A stretch of DNA of 64,000 nucleotides from Lysobacter sp. Root690 (GCF_001427785.1 NZ_LMHM01000016.1:211231-275230), one strand, 5' to 3'; shown: positions 15,842-26,669, numbered from the stretch's first letter. Notes: generated by a model not told the origin, from the sequence alone. Program-made: numbers and translations.

Positions 15842-17269
15842 TCATCCCAGATGAAGGCCGACGTTCTTGGCGTCGGTGAAGAAACGCATCGCCTCGGCGC
15901 CGCCTTCGCGGCCGAGGCCGGACGCGCCGGTGCCGCCGAACGGCGTGCGCAGGTCGCGTTGCAGCCAGGTGTTGATCCAGACCATGCCGACGTTGAGCCG
16001 CGCGGCCAGGCGATGGGCGCGGTTGAGATCGCGGGTCCACAGCGAGGCGCACAGGCCGTAGTCGCTGGCGTTGGCCAGGGCCAGCGCATGTTCGTCGTCG
16101 TCGAAGGCTTGCAGGGTCGCCACCGGGCCGAAGATTTCTTCGCGATTACTGGCGCAGTCCGGGCCCAGGCCCTCGATAAGGGTCGGCGCGACGTACCAAC
16201 CGGGACGGTCGAGCGCGTGGCCGCCGCACAGCACCTGGCCGCCTTCGGCGCGGGCCCGATCGAGCGCGGCCACGACCTTGTCGTAATGCGCCTGCGACAC
16301 CAGTGGGCCGAGCGCGGCGGTTTCGTCGGATGGTTCGCCGATCTTCAATGCCTTGACCCGTTCGACCAGCGCATCGCGGACCTCGTCGTAGATCGAACGC
16401 TCGATCAAAATGCGCGAGCCGCACAGGCAGATCTGCCCGGAGTTCTGGAACGCCGAGCGCACCAGGGTGTCGAGGTTCGCGCGCCAGTCGCTGTCGGCGA
16501 AGATCAGGCTCGCGTTCTTGCCGCCCAGTTCCAGCGAGACCTTGCGCAGCAATGGCGCGGCGATGGCGGCGATGCGGCGACCGACCGCGGTGCTGCCGGT
16601 GAAGGAGACCGCGCGCACGGCCGCATGGCCGATCAGCGGTTCGCCGACCTCCGGTCCCAGCCCGTGCACGATATTCAGCACGCCGCGCGGGAAGCCGATC
16701 TGCGCGGCGAGTTCGCCGAGCATGGTCGCGGTGGCCGGGGTGATTTCAGACGGTTTAGCGACCACGGTGTTGCCGGCCGCGAGCGCGGGCGCGATCTTCC
16801 AGGTAAACAGATACAGCGGCAGATTCCACGGCGAAATCGCGGCGACCACGCCCAGCGGCGCGCGCAGGGTGTAGTTGAGCCCGGCCTGGCCGTGGTGGGA
16901 TTCGCTGGCGAACTGGGCCGCGGCCTGGGCGAAGAACCGCAGATTGGACACGGCGCGCGGAATCTCGGCGTTGCGGGCCAGCGCGATCGGCTTGCCGCCG
17001 TCGCGCGATTCGGCCTGGGCGAAGGCTTCCAGATTCGCTTCCAGCGCATTGGCCAGCGTGTCCAGCCAGTGCGCGCGTTCGCTGTTGGGCAGGCCCGACC
17101 AAGCCGGGAATGCGGCCTGCGCGGCGGCGACGGCGGCCTCGACATCGGCCGCTTCGCCGCGGGCGACCTGGGCATACGCCTGCGCATTGGCCGGATCGTG
17201 GACGTCGAGCCAACGGCCGCCGGCCGCATCGCGCGCCTGACCGTCGATCCAGTGCCGGAATTTCTGCAT
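15842..17269 (-). CDS. nbaE: 2-aminomuconate-6-semialdehyde dehydrogenase
   Basis: 475 residues, NAD-dependent aldehyde dehydrogenase. It should oxidise 2-aminomuconate semialdehyde to 2-aminomuconate. Motifs are ISPWNLPLYLFTWKIAPAL (cofactor site), VSFTGSTAVG, LELGGKN with the catalytic Glu, and NSGQICLCGSR with the nucleophilic Cys281; the CLC pair is also found in known aminomuconate semialdehyde dehydrogenases. The C-terminal EEIFGPV and PFGGTGASGLGREGG are typical. It is the first gene of the leftward operon, seven bases before the carbonic anhydrase gene, so the operon promoter should lie in 17270-17848. Confidence 0.93.
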   Translation of the reverse strand: MQKFRHWIDGQARDAAGGRWLDVHDPANAQAYAQVARGEAADVEAAVAAAQAAFPAWSGLPNSERAHWLDTLANALEANLEAFAQAESRDGGKPIALARNAEIPRAVSNLRFFAQAAAQFASESHHGQAGLNYTLRAPLGVVAAISPWNLPLYLFTWKIAPALAAGNTVVAKPSEITPATATMLGELAAQIGFPRGVLNIVHGLGPEVGEPLIGHAAVRAVSFTGSTAVGRRIAAIAAPLLRKVSLELGGKNASLIFADSDWRANLDTLVRSAFQNSGQICLCGSRILIERSIYDEVRDALVERVKALKIGEPSDETAALGPLVSQAHYDKVVAALDRARAEGGQVLCGGHALDRPGWYVAPTLIEGLGPDCASNREEIFGPVATLQAFDDDEHALALANASDYGLCASLWTRDLNRAHRLAARLNVGMVWINTWLQRDLRTPFGGTGASGLGREGGAEAMRFFTDAKNVGLHLG

Positions 17270-17848
17270 GCGCCAAGCTTAACGCGTGGGCGCGGACACG
17301 CCCATAGCCCGGGCTGGCGGTCGCGCCGGGCGCGAGCGTTGGAGACGTTGGGTTTGATGAACGACCGCTCGATTGGGACTTGCGACGGTGGTTGTGGTTT
17401 GCGCTGACGTGATGGCGATCGCGCCCCACCAAAAACCGACGACCTGCGAATGCATGACGTCTTCGTCCGGGTGGAAGCTTCAGTCCCGACGTCTTTCTGT
17501 CCGATCGCGGCGCCTGAGCGCAGAGCGCAGAGCGCAGAGCGCAGGGTCGAAGCTCTCACCCGTAAAAGACGTGGAGGCATTGGAACAGCTCGGCTGCCCG
17601 AGTTTGCCGATCATGGCCTGTGCAATGTCGTCTAGGTCGAAAGTCATGCTCCGAATGCATGAGCCGCGAAACAACGCGTAATTCATGCGCAGATGGATGC
17701 GTCGCGCGCGGCATGGTCATGGTCATGCGCGCCTCTCGGCACTTGACGCGCAAGTACGACGCTGCGCACATTCCGGCGGGGTCACTTTCATCCATGCCTG
17801 GCGATCGCCGAAGCGCGCTTGCGGGGCTCACTACGGCGGAACCATCAC
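17270..17848. other. Divergent promoter region, kynurenine and tld operons
   Basis: 579 bases between two divergent operons, so it should hold both promoters. I cannot pick out a confident sigma-70 promoter. The short open frames here look like shadows. A four-copy 7-base tandem repeat is at 17517-17544. No regulator gene is present nearby. Confidence 0.55.
17517..17544. repeat. Four tandem copies of AGCGCAG
   Basis: The heptamer AGCGCAG repeats four times without error. It lies in the divergent intergenic region and could vary in copy number by slippage. Confidence 0.85.
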
Positions 17849-19477
17849 GTGGATAGACGCAATTTCCTCAGCATGTCCGGGCTCGGCATCGCCGGGCTCA
17901 TGATTCCCTTCGGCAACGTGATCGCCGCGGAGGCCTTGCTGGTGCCGTTGGACGTGGCCAGGAAGAAGACCCTGGCCGACATCGCGCTCAATGCGGCCAA
18001 GGCCGCCGGCGCGAGCTACTGCGACGCGCGCATCGGCCGTTATCTGCGCCAGTTCGTGATCACCCGCGAGGACAAGGTCCAGAACGTGGTGAACACCGAA
18101 TCCACCGGCATCGGCATCCGCGTGCTGGTCGACGGCGCCTGGGGCTTCGCCGCCACCAATCAGCTCAACAACGACGCCGTTGCCAAGGCCGCGCAGCAGG
18201 CCGCCGCGATCGCGCGCGCCAACGCCAAGACCCAGACCTCCAAGGTCGAACTGGCCAAGGCGCCGGGCGTGGGCGAGGTCGCCTGGAAGACCCCGATCCG
18301 CAAGAACGCGATGGAAGTGGCGATCAAGGAAAAGGCCGACCTGCTGCTCGGGGTCAACGCCGCGGCGATCAATGCCGGCGCCAGCTTCGTCAACTCGATG
18401 CTGTTCCTGGTCAACGAACAGAAGTACTTCGCCTCCACCGACGGTTCCTACATCGACCAGGACGTGCATCGCATCTGGGCGCCGATGACGGTCACCGCGA
18501 TCGACAAGGCCAGCGGCAAGTTCCGCACCCGCGACGGGCTGTCCGCGCCGATGGGCATGGGCTTCGAATACCTCGACGGCGACGCCTCGGGCAAGGTCGT
18601 GCTGCCCAACGGCGCGGTCGCCTACAACAAGTCCTACGACATGCGTGCCGACGCGGTCGCCGCGGCCAAGCAGGCGCAGCAGAAACTCACCGCGCCCACG
18701 GTCAAGCCGGGCAAATACGACCTGGTGCTCGATCCCTCGCACACCTGGCTCACCATCCACGAATCGATCGGCCATCCGCTCGAACTCGACCGCGTGCTCG
18801 GCTACGAAGCCAATTACGCCGGCACCAGCTTCGCCACCCTCGACAAGCAGAAGTCCGGCTTCAAGTACGGCAGCGACCAGGTCACGGTGTTCGCCGACAA
18901 GACCCAGGAAGGCAGCCTCGGCGCGGTCGGCTTCGATGACGAAGGCGTCAAGACCAAGCGCTGGAACCTGATCAAGGACGGCATCCTGGTCGACTACCAG
19001 ACCATCCGCGATCAGGCCCACATCCTGGGCAAGACCGAATCCGACGGCTGTTGCTATGCCGACTCGTGGTCGTCGGTGCAGTTCCAGCGCATGGCCAACG
19101 TCTCGCTGGCGCCGGGCAAGAACAAGCTCAGCGTCGCCGACATGGTCAAGGACGTGGAGAATGGCATTTACATCGTCGGCGCCGGTTCGTTCTCGATCGA
19201 TCAGCAGCGCTACAACGCCCAGTTCGGCGGCCAGCTGTTCTACGAGATCAAGAACGGCAAGATCACCGGCATGCTCGAGGACGTGGCCTACCAGATCCGC
19301 ACGCCGGAGTTCTGGAATTCCTGCGTCGCGGTCTGCGACGACAGCGATTACCGCATGGGCGGTTCCTTCTTCGACGGCAAGGGCCAGCCCGGCCAGGTCT
19401 CGGCGGTTTCGCATGGTTCGAGCACGGCGCGTTTCAACGGCGTCAACGTCATCAACACCGCCCGCAAGCTCGGCTGA
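17849..19477 (+). CDS. tldD: Tat-exported TldD-like metallopeptidase
   Basis: 542 residues. The N-terminus from the GTG start (RRNFLSMSGLGIAGLMIP) is a twin-arginine signal, so the folded protein should be exported to the periplasm; ordinary TldD is cytoplasmic. The peptidase half carries HESIGH at residues 304-309, the HExxxH zinc motif of the TldD/PmbA family, followed by the PLELDRVLGYEANYAGTSF segment. Family members form a TldD-TldE heterodimer that degrades unfolded or leader peptides. The next gene, 20 bases downstream, is the TldE partner. A longer frame begins upstream at 17819, but only 17849 puts the Tat motif at the start. Confidence 0.88.
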   Translation: MDRRNFLSMSGLGIAGLMIPFGNVIAAEALLVPLDVARKKTLADIALNAAKAAGASYCDARIGRYLRQFVITREDKVQNVVNTESTGIGIRVLVDGAWGFAATNQLNNDAVAKAAQQAAAIARANAKTQTSKVELAKAPGVGEVAWKTPIRKNAMEVAIKEKADLLLGVNAAAINAGASFVNSMLFLVNEQKYFASTDGSYIDQDVHRIWAPMTVTAIDKASGKFRTRDGLSAPMGMGFEYLDGDASGKVVLPNGAVAYNKSYDMRADAVAAAKQAQQKLTAPTVKPGKYDLVLDPSHTWLTIHESIGHPLELDRVLGYEANYAGTSFATLDKQKSGFKYGSDQVTVFADKTQEGSLGAVGFDDEGVKTKRWNLIKDGILVDYQTIRDQAHILGKTESDGCCYADSWSSVQFQRMANVSLAPGKNKLSVADMVKDVENGIYIVGAGSFSIDQQRYNAQFGGQLFYEIKNGKITGMLEDVAYQIRTPEFWNSCVAVCDDSDYRMGGSFFDGKGQPGQVSAVSHGSSTARFNGVNVINTARKLG

Positions 19478-19497
19478 CCGGCGCAGGAGAATCACTA

Positions 19498-20832
19498 ATG
19501 AGCATCTTTACCGAAGCGCAGTCCAAGGCCATCCTCGACAAAGTCATCGCCCTGTCCAAGGCCGATGAATGCACCGCGACCCTGACCGGTTCAATCGACG
19601 GCAACATCCGGTTCGCCCTCAACAACGTGTCGACCAGCGGCATCGTCAGCAACGCCGATCTCGCCGTGCAGGTGGCCTTCGGCAATCGCACCGGCACCGC
19701 GACCATCAACGAGTTCGACGACGCCGCGCTCGAACGCGTGGTCCGCCGCGCCGAGGATCTGGCGCGACTGGCGCCGGAAAACCCCGAGTTCATGCCGGCG
19801 ATCGACAAGCAGAGCTACAAGCCCAGCTCGACCTTCAGCGCCGCCACCGCGGCGATCACGCCCGAGTTCCGCGCCAAGGTCGCGACCGACTCGATCGCGC
19901 CGTGCCGCGATGGCAAGCTCGTCGCCGCCGGTTTCCTCGAGGACGGCCAGAGCTTCGTCGCCTTCGCCAACAGCAAGGGCAACTTCGGCTATCAGCAGGC
20001 GACCAACTTCAACTACACCTGCACCGTGCGCACCGAAGATGGCCGCGGTTCGGGTTGGGTCGGGCGCAATCTGCAGGACTCGGGCCAGTTCAAGACCGAT
20101 GCCGACGTGCGCATCGCCATGCGCAAGGCCACCGAATCGGCCGAAGCCAAGGCGCTGGAGCCGGGCAAGTACACGGTGATCCTGGAACCGGCCGCGGCCG
20201 CCGGCCTGATCTCGTTCATGATGAATTTCTTCGACGCGCGCCAGGCCGACGAAGGCCGCAGCTTCCTGTCCAAGAAGGGCGGCGGCAACAAGCTCGGCGA
20301 ACTGGTCTACGACCCGCGCGTCAACATCAGCGCCGATCCCTGGGACCCGCGCGCCTCGGTGCTGCCGTGGGACAACGAAGGCCTGCCGCGCGAGAAGATG
20401 GCGATCATCGACAACGGCAAGGTCGCCGCGCTGGATTATTCGCGCTTCTGGGCGAAGAAGCAGGGCAAGAAGGCGATCGGCTCGCCGGGCAACCTGCTGA
20501 TGGCCGGCGGCGACAAGTCCACCGCCGAGCTGATCAAGGGCACTCAGAAGGGCATCCTGGTCACCCGCACCTGGTACATCCGCATGGTCGATCCGCAGAC
20601 CGTGCTGCTGACCGGCCTGACCCGCGACGGCACTTTCTACATCGAGAACGGGGTGATCAAGCATCCGGTGAAGAATTTCCGCTTCAACGAATCGCCGGTG
20701 ATCATGCTCAACAACATCGAGGAACTCGGCCGCCCGGTGCGCGTGGCCGGCGACGAGTCGGGCTTCGTGATGATGATCCCGCCGATGAAGTTGCGCGATT
20801 TCACCTTCACCTCGCTGTCGGACGCGGTCTGA
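19498..20832 (+). CDS. tldE: TldE/PmbA-like subunit
   Basis: 444 residues, the inactive-partner half of the TldD/TldE peptidase. It has no HExxxH motif. The C-terminal portion contains GSPGNLLMAGGDKS and TRTWYIRMVDPQTVLLTGL, typical of TldE. It has no signal peptide of its own although both TldD paralogs beside it carry Tat signals, so it may be carried out as a complex (hitchhiking) or stay in the cytoplasm. AGGAG lies about eight bases before the ATG. It is flanked by the two tldD-like genes, so it could pair with either. Confidence 0.88.
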   Translation: MSIFTEAQSKAILDKVIALSKADECTATLTGSIDGNIRFALNNVSTSGIVSNADLAVQVAFGNRTGTATINEFDDAALERVVRRAEDLARLAPENPEFMPAIDKQSYKPSSTFSAATAAITPEFRAKVATDSIAPCRDGKLVAAGFLEDGQSFVAFANSKGNFGYQQATNFNYTCTVRTEDGRGSGWVGRNLQDSGQFKTDADVRIAMRKATESAEAKALEPGKYTVILEPAAAAGLISFMMNFFDARQADEGRSFLSKKGGGNKLGELVYDPRVNISADPWDPRASVLPWDNEGLPREKMAIIDNGKVAALDYSRFWAKKQGKKAIGSPGNLLMAGGDKSTAELIKGTQKGILVTRTWYIRMVDPQTVLLTGLTRDGTFYIENGVIKHPVKNFRFNESPVIMLNNIEELGRPVRVAGDESGFVMMIPPMKLRDFTFTSLSDAV

Positions 20833-20930
20833 CCGATGCCGGGCGGGTGGCGCGGCCGCATCGCGGTCCGCCACTCGCCATCGCCGCGTGACTTTCCCGA
20901 TGTATCCGATCCAATGAGTGCGAGCCGCCT

Positions 20931-22556
20931 GTGCAACGACGCGATTTCCTGAGCTTCACCGGTCTGGGCCTGGCCGGCCTGGCGCTTCCCTACGGCCGCG
21001 CGATCGCGGCCGATGCGCTGTTGGAACCGGCCGACCAGGCCAAGCGCCGGCTACTGGCCGACACCGCGTTGAGCGCGGCGCGCGAAGGCGGCGCGAGTTA
21101 TTGCGATGTGCGCATCGGGCGTTATCTGCGCCAGTCGGTGATCACCCGCGAGGCGCAGGTGCGCAATATCGTCAACGGTGAATCCGCCGGTGTCGGTATC
21201 CGCGTGCTGTGCGAAGGCGCATGGGGCTTCGCCGCCACCGCGTCGTCGAACGCCGACGCGGTGGCCGCCGCGACCCGCCAGGCCGTGGCGATCGCGCGCG
21301 CCAATGCGCGGGCGCAGACCCGCAAGGTCGAACTCGCGCCAGTCACCGGCGTGGGCGAGGTCGCGTGGAAAACCCCGATCCGCAAGAACGCGATGGCGGT
21401 TCCGATCAAGGACAAGGTCGACCTGCTGCTCTCGGTCAACGCGGCCGCGCTCAAGGCCGGCGCCGACTACGTCAATTCGACCTTGTTCGTGATCAACGAA
21501 CAAAAATATTTCGCGTCCACCGACGGCAGCTACATCGACCAGGATGTGCATCGCATCTGGTTGCCGTTAACCGCGACCGCGGTCGACAAGGCCACCGGCA
21601 AGTTCCGCACCCGCGACGGGCTGTCGGCGCCAATGGGCATGGGCTACGAATACCTCGACGCCGATCCGGCGGGCCGGGTGTCGCTGCCCGGTGGTCTGGT
21701 CGGCTATGGCCGCTCCTACGATGTGATGGCCGACGCGGTCGCCGCGGCCGGCCACGCCCGCGCCAAACTCAAGGCGCCGTCGGTGAAACCGGGCAAGTAC
21801 GATCTGGTGCTCGATCCGTCGAATCTGTTCCTGACGATCCACGAGAACGTCGGCCATCCGCTCGAACTCGACCGCGTGCTCGGCTACGAAGCCAATTACG
21901 CCGGCACCAGTTTCGCCACCCTGGACAAGCGCGATCAGGGTTATCGCTACGGCAGCGAGGTGGTCAATTTCGTCGCCGACAAGACCCGCCCGGGCAGCCT
22001 GGGCGCGGTCGGTTACGACGATGAAGGCGTCAAGACCCGCGAATGGGACCTGATCCGCGACGGCATCCTGGTCGACTATCAGGCGACGCGCGATGAGGCG
22101 CATATCCTCGGTCACAAGCAGTCGCACGGGTGCAGCTACGCCGATTCGTGGTCGAGCGTGCAGTTCCAGCGCATGGCCAATGTCTCGCTGAAGCCGGGCA
22201 AGACCCCGTTGAGCGTGGCGCAGATGATCAAGGGCGTGGAGCGCGGCCTGTACGTGCATGGCCGCGGTTCGTATTCGATCGATCAGCAGCGCTACAACGC
22301 CCAGTTCGGCGGCCAGTTGTTCTTCGAGATCAAGAACGGCGAAGTGACCGGGATGATCGAGGATGCGGCGTACCAGATCCGCACGCCGGAGTTCTGGAAC
22401 GCTTGCGTGGCGGTGTGCGACGAACGCGATTTCCGTCTCGGCGGCTCGTTCTTCGACGGCAAGGGCCAGCCCAGTCAGGTCTCGGCGGTGTCGCACGGCT
22501 CGAGCACGACGCGGTTCAACGGTATCAATGTCATCAACACCGCGCGTGCGCTGTAG
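20931..22556 (+). CDS. Second Tat-exported TldD-like metallopeptidase
   Basis: 541 residues from a GTG start. It is a close paralog of the first TldD gene over the whole length: same twin-arginine signal (QRRDFLSFTGLGLAGLALP), and the zinc motif HENVGH also falls at residues 304-309. The segments NEQKYFASTDGSYIDQDVHR and RIRTPEFWN-type endings are shared. This is a local duplication flanking tldE. Differences are spread through the protein, so both copies look functional and may form alternative heterodimers with one TldE. Confidence 0.86.
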   Translation: MQRRDFLSFTGLGLAGLALPYGRAIAADALLEPADQAKRRLLADTALSAAREGGASYCDVRIGRYLRQSVITREAQVRNIVNGESAGVGIRVLCEGAWGFAATASSNADAVAAATRQAVAIARANARAQTRKVELAPVTGVGEVAWKTPIRKNAMAVPIKDKVDLLLSVNAAALKAGADYVNSTLFVINEQKYFASTDGSYIDQDVHRIWLPLTATAVDKATGKFRTRDGLSAPMGMGYEYLDADPAGRVSLPGGLVGYGRSYDVMADAVAAAGHARAKLKAPSVKPGKYDLVLDPSNLFLTIHENVGHPLELDRVLGYEANYAGTSFATLDKRDQGYRYGSEVVNFVADKTRPGSLGAVGYDDEGVKTREWDLIRDGILVDYQATRDEAHILGHKQSHGCSYADSWSSVQFQRMANVSLKPGKTPLSVAQMIKGVERGLYVHGRGSYSIDQQRYNAQFGGQLFFEIKNGEVTGMIEDAAYQIRTPEFWNACVAVCDERDFRLGGSFFDGKGQPSQVSAVSHGSSTTRFNGINVINTARAL

Positions 22557-22618
22557 GCGATGAAGCCGATGGGCGAGGGTGCGTCATTGCCGATTATCGC
22601 GCGCAAGGATGCATCGCG

Positions 22619-23320
22619 GTGAATCGCGCGCAGTTCCTGCGCCTGATGCTCGGCGGCGTGGCCGGCGCCTGGCTCGCGCGTTCGCCGCTGGCGCAGGCCG
22701 CGGCCGATTACGACTTCTGGTTCACCCGGCTCAAGTACGACTCCGGCGACTGGGACGTCGACCAGCGCATGCCGGCCAATCTGATCACTTCGCTGATCGA
22801 TTACACCAACCTGCGCGTCGATCCGAAGGAGCATGTGCTGGCGCTGGCCGATCCGAAGATGTTGGCGGCGCCGTTCTGTTACCTGGCCGGGCACAAGCTG
22901 GTCGAGTTCAACCCCGACGAGCGGCGCAACTTCGAACGCTACGTGCGCAACGGCGGCTTCGTCTTCGTCGACGACTGCAACCACGACATCGACGGCCTGT
23001 TCGCCAAGTCGTTCGAGGCGCAGATGGGCAAGATCTTCGGCGCCAAGGCGCTCAAGCGACTGCCGAAGAATCACCCGATCTACCGCAGCTTCTTCGTGTT
23101 CGACGGCCCGCCGGCGACCGGTTTCGAATTGAACGGCTGGGGCGACGACCTGGTTCACGACTACCTGCAGGGCATCGAGATCGACGGCCGGCTGGGTGTG
23201 CTGTACAGCAACAAGGATTACGGCTGCGAATGGGATTACGACTGGCGCAACAAGCGGTTTTTGGCTGAGGACAATACCAAGTTCGGGGTCAATATCGTGA
23301 TGTATGCCTTAGGGACGTGA
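22619..23320 (+). CDS. DUF4159 exported protein
   Basis: 233 residues from a GTG start, with AAGGA about ten bases upstream. The N-terminus (NRAQFLRLMLGGVAGAWLA) resembles a Tat signal but has Asn-Arg rather than Arg-Arg, so it may be a Sec or variant Tat signal. The body matches DUF4159: FTRLKYDSGDWD, then an ELxxGGFVFVDDCNHD-like core (here RNGGFVFVDDCNHDIDGL) and a late DYDWRNKRFL. DUF4159 is related to glutamine amidotransferase-like folds and commonly accompanies MoxR, DUF58 and BatA genes. Exact function is unknown. Confidence 0.82.
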   Translation: MNRAQFLRLMLGGVAGAWLARSPLAQAAADYDFWFTRLKYDSGDWDVDQRMPANLITSLIDYTNLRVDPKEHVLALADPKMLAAPFCYLAGHKLVEFNPDERRNFERYVRNGGFVFVDDCNHDIDGLFAKSFEAQMGKIFGAKALKRLPKNHPIYRSFFVFDGPPATGFELNGWGDDLVHDYLQGIEIDGRLGVLYSNKDYGCEWDYDWRNKRFLAEDNTKFGVNIVMYALGT

Positions 23321-23321
23321 T

Positions 23322-23500
23322 TCGGGATTTGGTATTCGAGATTGGTAAATCAGCAGCGGGTTGTTGCTTTTGCCCCCTTTGAAAAAGGGGGCGGCGACCG
23401 CGCGGCGGACGCGGGGGATTTGCTTTTGATTTTGCTTTGGCTGTTGGCTCTGAAGGCAAAAGCAAATCCCCTTAACCTCCCTCAACAAAGGGGGGCTTTG
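23322..23500. repeat. Intergenic repeats, families C and D
   Basis: The first part (23322-23346) carries the words ATTCGGGATTTGG and ATTCGAGATTGG of family C, also found at 50349-50491 and 55151-55236. The second part (23366-23500) is a long imperfect inverted repeat of family D, with CCCCCTTTGAAAAAGGGGGC at one end and CAACAAAGGGGGGC at the other, enclosing GCAAATCCCC/GGGGATTTGC words. It separates the tld part of the operon from moxR. Confidence 0.7.
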
Positions 23501-23540
23501 ACGTGGTGACTGATGTGGCGTTGGCTTCCGGGACGATGAA

Positions 23541-24563
<1,023 letters not shown>

Positions 24564-24582
24564 GCACGGCGCGGACAGCACG

Positions 24583-25464
24583 GTGAACGACCTGATTCCT
24601 CCCGAGGTGCGGGCGCGCTTGCGCAGCCTGCAATTGCTGTCGCGCCGCGCGGTCGGCAACCATGGCATCGGCCTGCACAGCAGCCGCAGTCGCGGCGCGG
24701 GGCTGGAATTCGCCCAATACCGCGCCTACGAGCCCGGCGACGAACTGCGTCAGGTCGATTGGAAACTGTACGCACGCTCCGACCGCTTCTTCGTCCGCGA
24801 GGCCGAACGCGAAAGTCCGCTCGCGGTGTGGCTGTTGCTCGATGCGACCGCGTCGATGAGCCAGGGCGATGCGACGCGGCCAGGCTGGTCGCGCTTGCAC
24901 GCGGGCAAGGCGCTGGCGGCCTGCGTGGCCGAACTGGCGCTGCGTCAGGGCGACCGGTTCGGACTGATCGCATTGCGCGGCGACGGCCTGCGCTTGGTCG
25001 CGCCCGCGGCCGGTGTGCGGCAGCGCGATCGCCTGCTGCTGGAATTACATGGCTTGTCGGCGCAGGGCGCCTGGCCCGCGGCCGACAGCCTGCGGCCGTT
25101 GTGGGAACGCATCGGCGCCGGCGACTTGGTGATCATGATCGGCGACGGCTTCGACGAAGGCGCGCTCGCAGTCGCCGAACGGCTCGCCGCGGCACGGCGC
25201 GAAGTGCTGAGCATCCGCATCCTGACCGCCGAGGAACGCGATTTCCCGTTCCGCGGCGGCTACCGCTTCCGCGATCAGGAAACCGGCGAGGAGTTGCTCG
25301 GCGACGGCACCGCCTTGCGCGAGGACTTCCTGCGCCGCTTCGCCGCCGCGCGCGCCGCACTTGACGCGCGCCTGGACGCCAGCGGCATTCGTCACGCCGA
25401 GTACGTGCTCGACGAAGCGCTGGATCTGCCTTTGCGGCGATTGTTCGGCGCGGGGGCGGCGTGA
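24583..25464 (+). CDS. DUF58 (vWA-like) protein
   Basis: 293 residues from a GTG start, 19 bases after moxR. It has the DUF58 signature RAYEPGDELRQVDWKLYARSD-type segment (about residues 48-66), then a von Willebrand A-like fold whose LLLDATASMSQGD is the metal-site (MIDAS) loop. No membrane segment is visible, unlike many DUF58 proteins with two N-terminal helices, so this is the short soluble form. It is the standard partner of MoxR. It overlaps the next gene by four bases (GTGA). Confidence 0.9.
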   Translation: MNDLIPPEVRARLRSLQLLSRRAVGNHGIGLHSSRSRGAGLEFAQYRAYEPGDELRQVDWKLYARSDRFFVREAERESPLAVWLLLDATASMSQGDATRPGWSRLHAGKALAACVAELALRQGDRFGLIALRGDGLRLVAPAAGVRQRDRLLLELHGLSAQGAWPAADSLRPLWERIGAGDLVIMIGDGFDEGALAVAERLAAARREVLSIRILTAEERDFPFRGGYRFRDQETGEELLGDGTALREDFLRRFAAARAALDARLDASGIRHAEYVLDEALDLPLRRLFGAGAA

Positions 25465-26669
25465 ACTCGATCCTGTTGCTGCCGATCGGTCTAGTCGCGC
25501 TGGCCGCGTTGATCGTGCCGTTGCTGATCCATCTGGCCCGGCGCAGCGAACAGCGTCCGACCGATTTCGCCGCCCTGCGCTGGCTGCGGCAGCGACCCAC
25601 GCCGCGCCACCGCATTCGCTTCGACGAATGGCTGCTGCTGGCGGTGCGTTTGTTGTTGTTGGCCTTGCTGGCGCTGTTGCTGGCGCGGCCGGCGTTGTAC
25701 GGCGCGCAGAGCGAGGCACCGTGGATTGCAGTGGTGCCGGGTGTGCAGGCGCAGGCAGTGGCGGCGCTGGAACGGACCGCGGATGCACGCGTGCGTTGGC
25801 TGGCGCCGGGATTTCCCGAGTTCCATCCGGCCGCGCCTGTACCGCCGACGTCTTCGGAATTGCCGGTATCGAGCCTGCTGCGCGAACTCGATGCCACGTT
25901 GCCGGCGCAAGTCGTCGTGACCGTGCTGGTGCCCGAGCAACTGCAAGGCGCCGACGCGCAGCGGCCGCGCTTGTCGCGACAAGTCGAATGGCGGGTGCTG
26001 CCGGGCGCGATGCCGGCGCGCAACGCGCAAGCCATTGCCGTGCCCGATCCCTCGATCCGCTACGCCGCCGATCGCGCGGCGGCGCTGCCGTACCTGCGCG
26101 CGGCGATCGCGTCGTGGCGCGAGCCCGGCGCGGTAGCGGCGGGTCGCGTCAATGGTTCGATCGCGCTCGACACGCAACCGCTGGACGCGTCGTCCAGGCA
26201 ATTGATGTGGCTCAAGCCCGGCCCGCTGCCGGACGCGGTGAGCGAATGGATCGCCAATGGCGGCACGGTTCTGCTCGATGCCGCCAGCGCCTGGCCGAGC
26301 GGCGAGGGCGCAGGCGAGAGCAAGGCGATCGTACCGGTGCCGCTATGGCGCAATGCCGACGGCGCGGTCCTGGTCGAAGGCGCGCGTTACGGCCGCGGCA
26401 AGGTCATGCGCTGGACCCGCGCCTTGACGCCGCAGGCATTGCCGGAATTGCTTGAATCCGGATTCGCCGGTCACTTGCGCAACTTGTTCGAACCGCCGCG
26501 CGAACCGCCGTCGCGGGTGATGGCGCGCGAGCATGTGCCGTCGACCGGCGCGGCCGCGTTCGCGTTGCCGCCGCGCGATCTACGGCTGTGGCTGGCATTG
26601 TTGATCGCGCTGGTTTTCCTGGTCGAACGTTGGCTGGCGACGCGGCCGCGGCGTGGAGCGGCGCCATGA
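25461..26669 (+). CDS. BatA N-terminal domain membrane protein
   Basis: 402 residues from a GTG overlapping the DUF58 stop. The N-terminus has the BatA signature: a first membrane segment (about 4-24), PLLIHLARRSEQRPTDFAAL, a short basic stretch and a second segment rich in Leu and Ala (about 57-75). A periplasmic domain follows, and a last membrane segment lies near residues 374-392 before an Arg-rich end. The vWA-type MIDAS loop is not evident, so it is a BatA-like scaffold rather than full BatA. It is coupled to the next gene by an ATGA overlap. Confidence 0.8.
   Translation: MNSILLLPIGLVALAALIVPLLIHLARRSEQRPTDFAALRWLRQRPTPRHRIRFDEWLLLAVRLLLLALLALLLARPALYGAQSEAPWIAVVPGVQAQAVAALERTADARVRWLAPGFPEFHPAAPVPPTSSELPVSSLLRELDATLPAQVVVTVLVPEQLQGADAQRPRLSRQVEWRVLPGAMPARNAQAIAVPDPSIRYAADRAAALPYLRAAIASWREPGAVAAGRVNGSIALDTQPLDASSRQLMWLKPGPLPDAVSEWIANGGTVLLDAASAWPSGEGAGESKAIVPVPLWRNADGAVLVEGARYGRGKVMRWTRALTPQALPELLESGFAGHLRNLFEPPREPPSRVMAREHVPSTGAAAFALPPRDLRLWLALLIALVFLVERWLATRPRRGAAP

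Noticed and set aside
17831-19495. Minus-strand frame of 554 codons opposite the first tldD
   Set aside because: Only an antisense reading of a conserved gene; no family motif or start signal.
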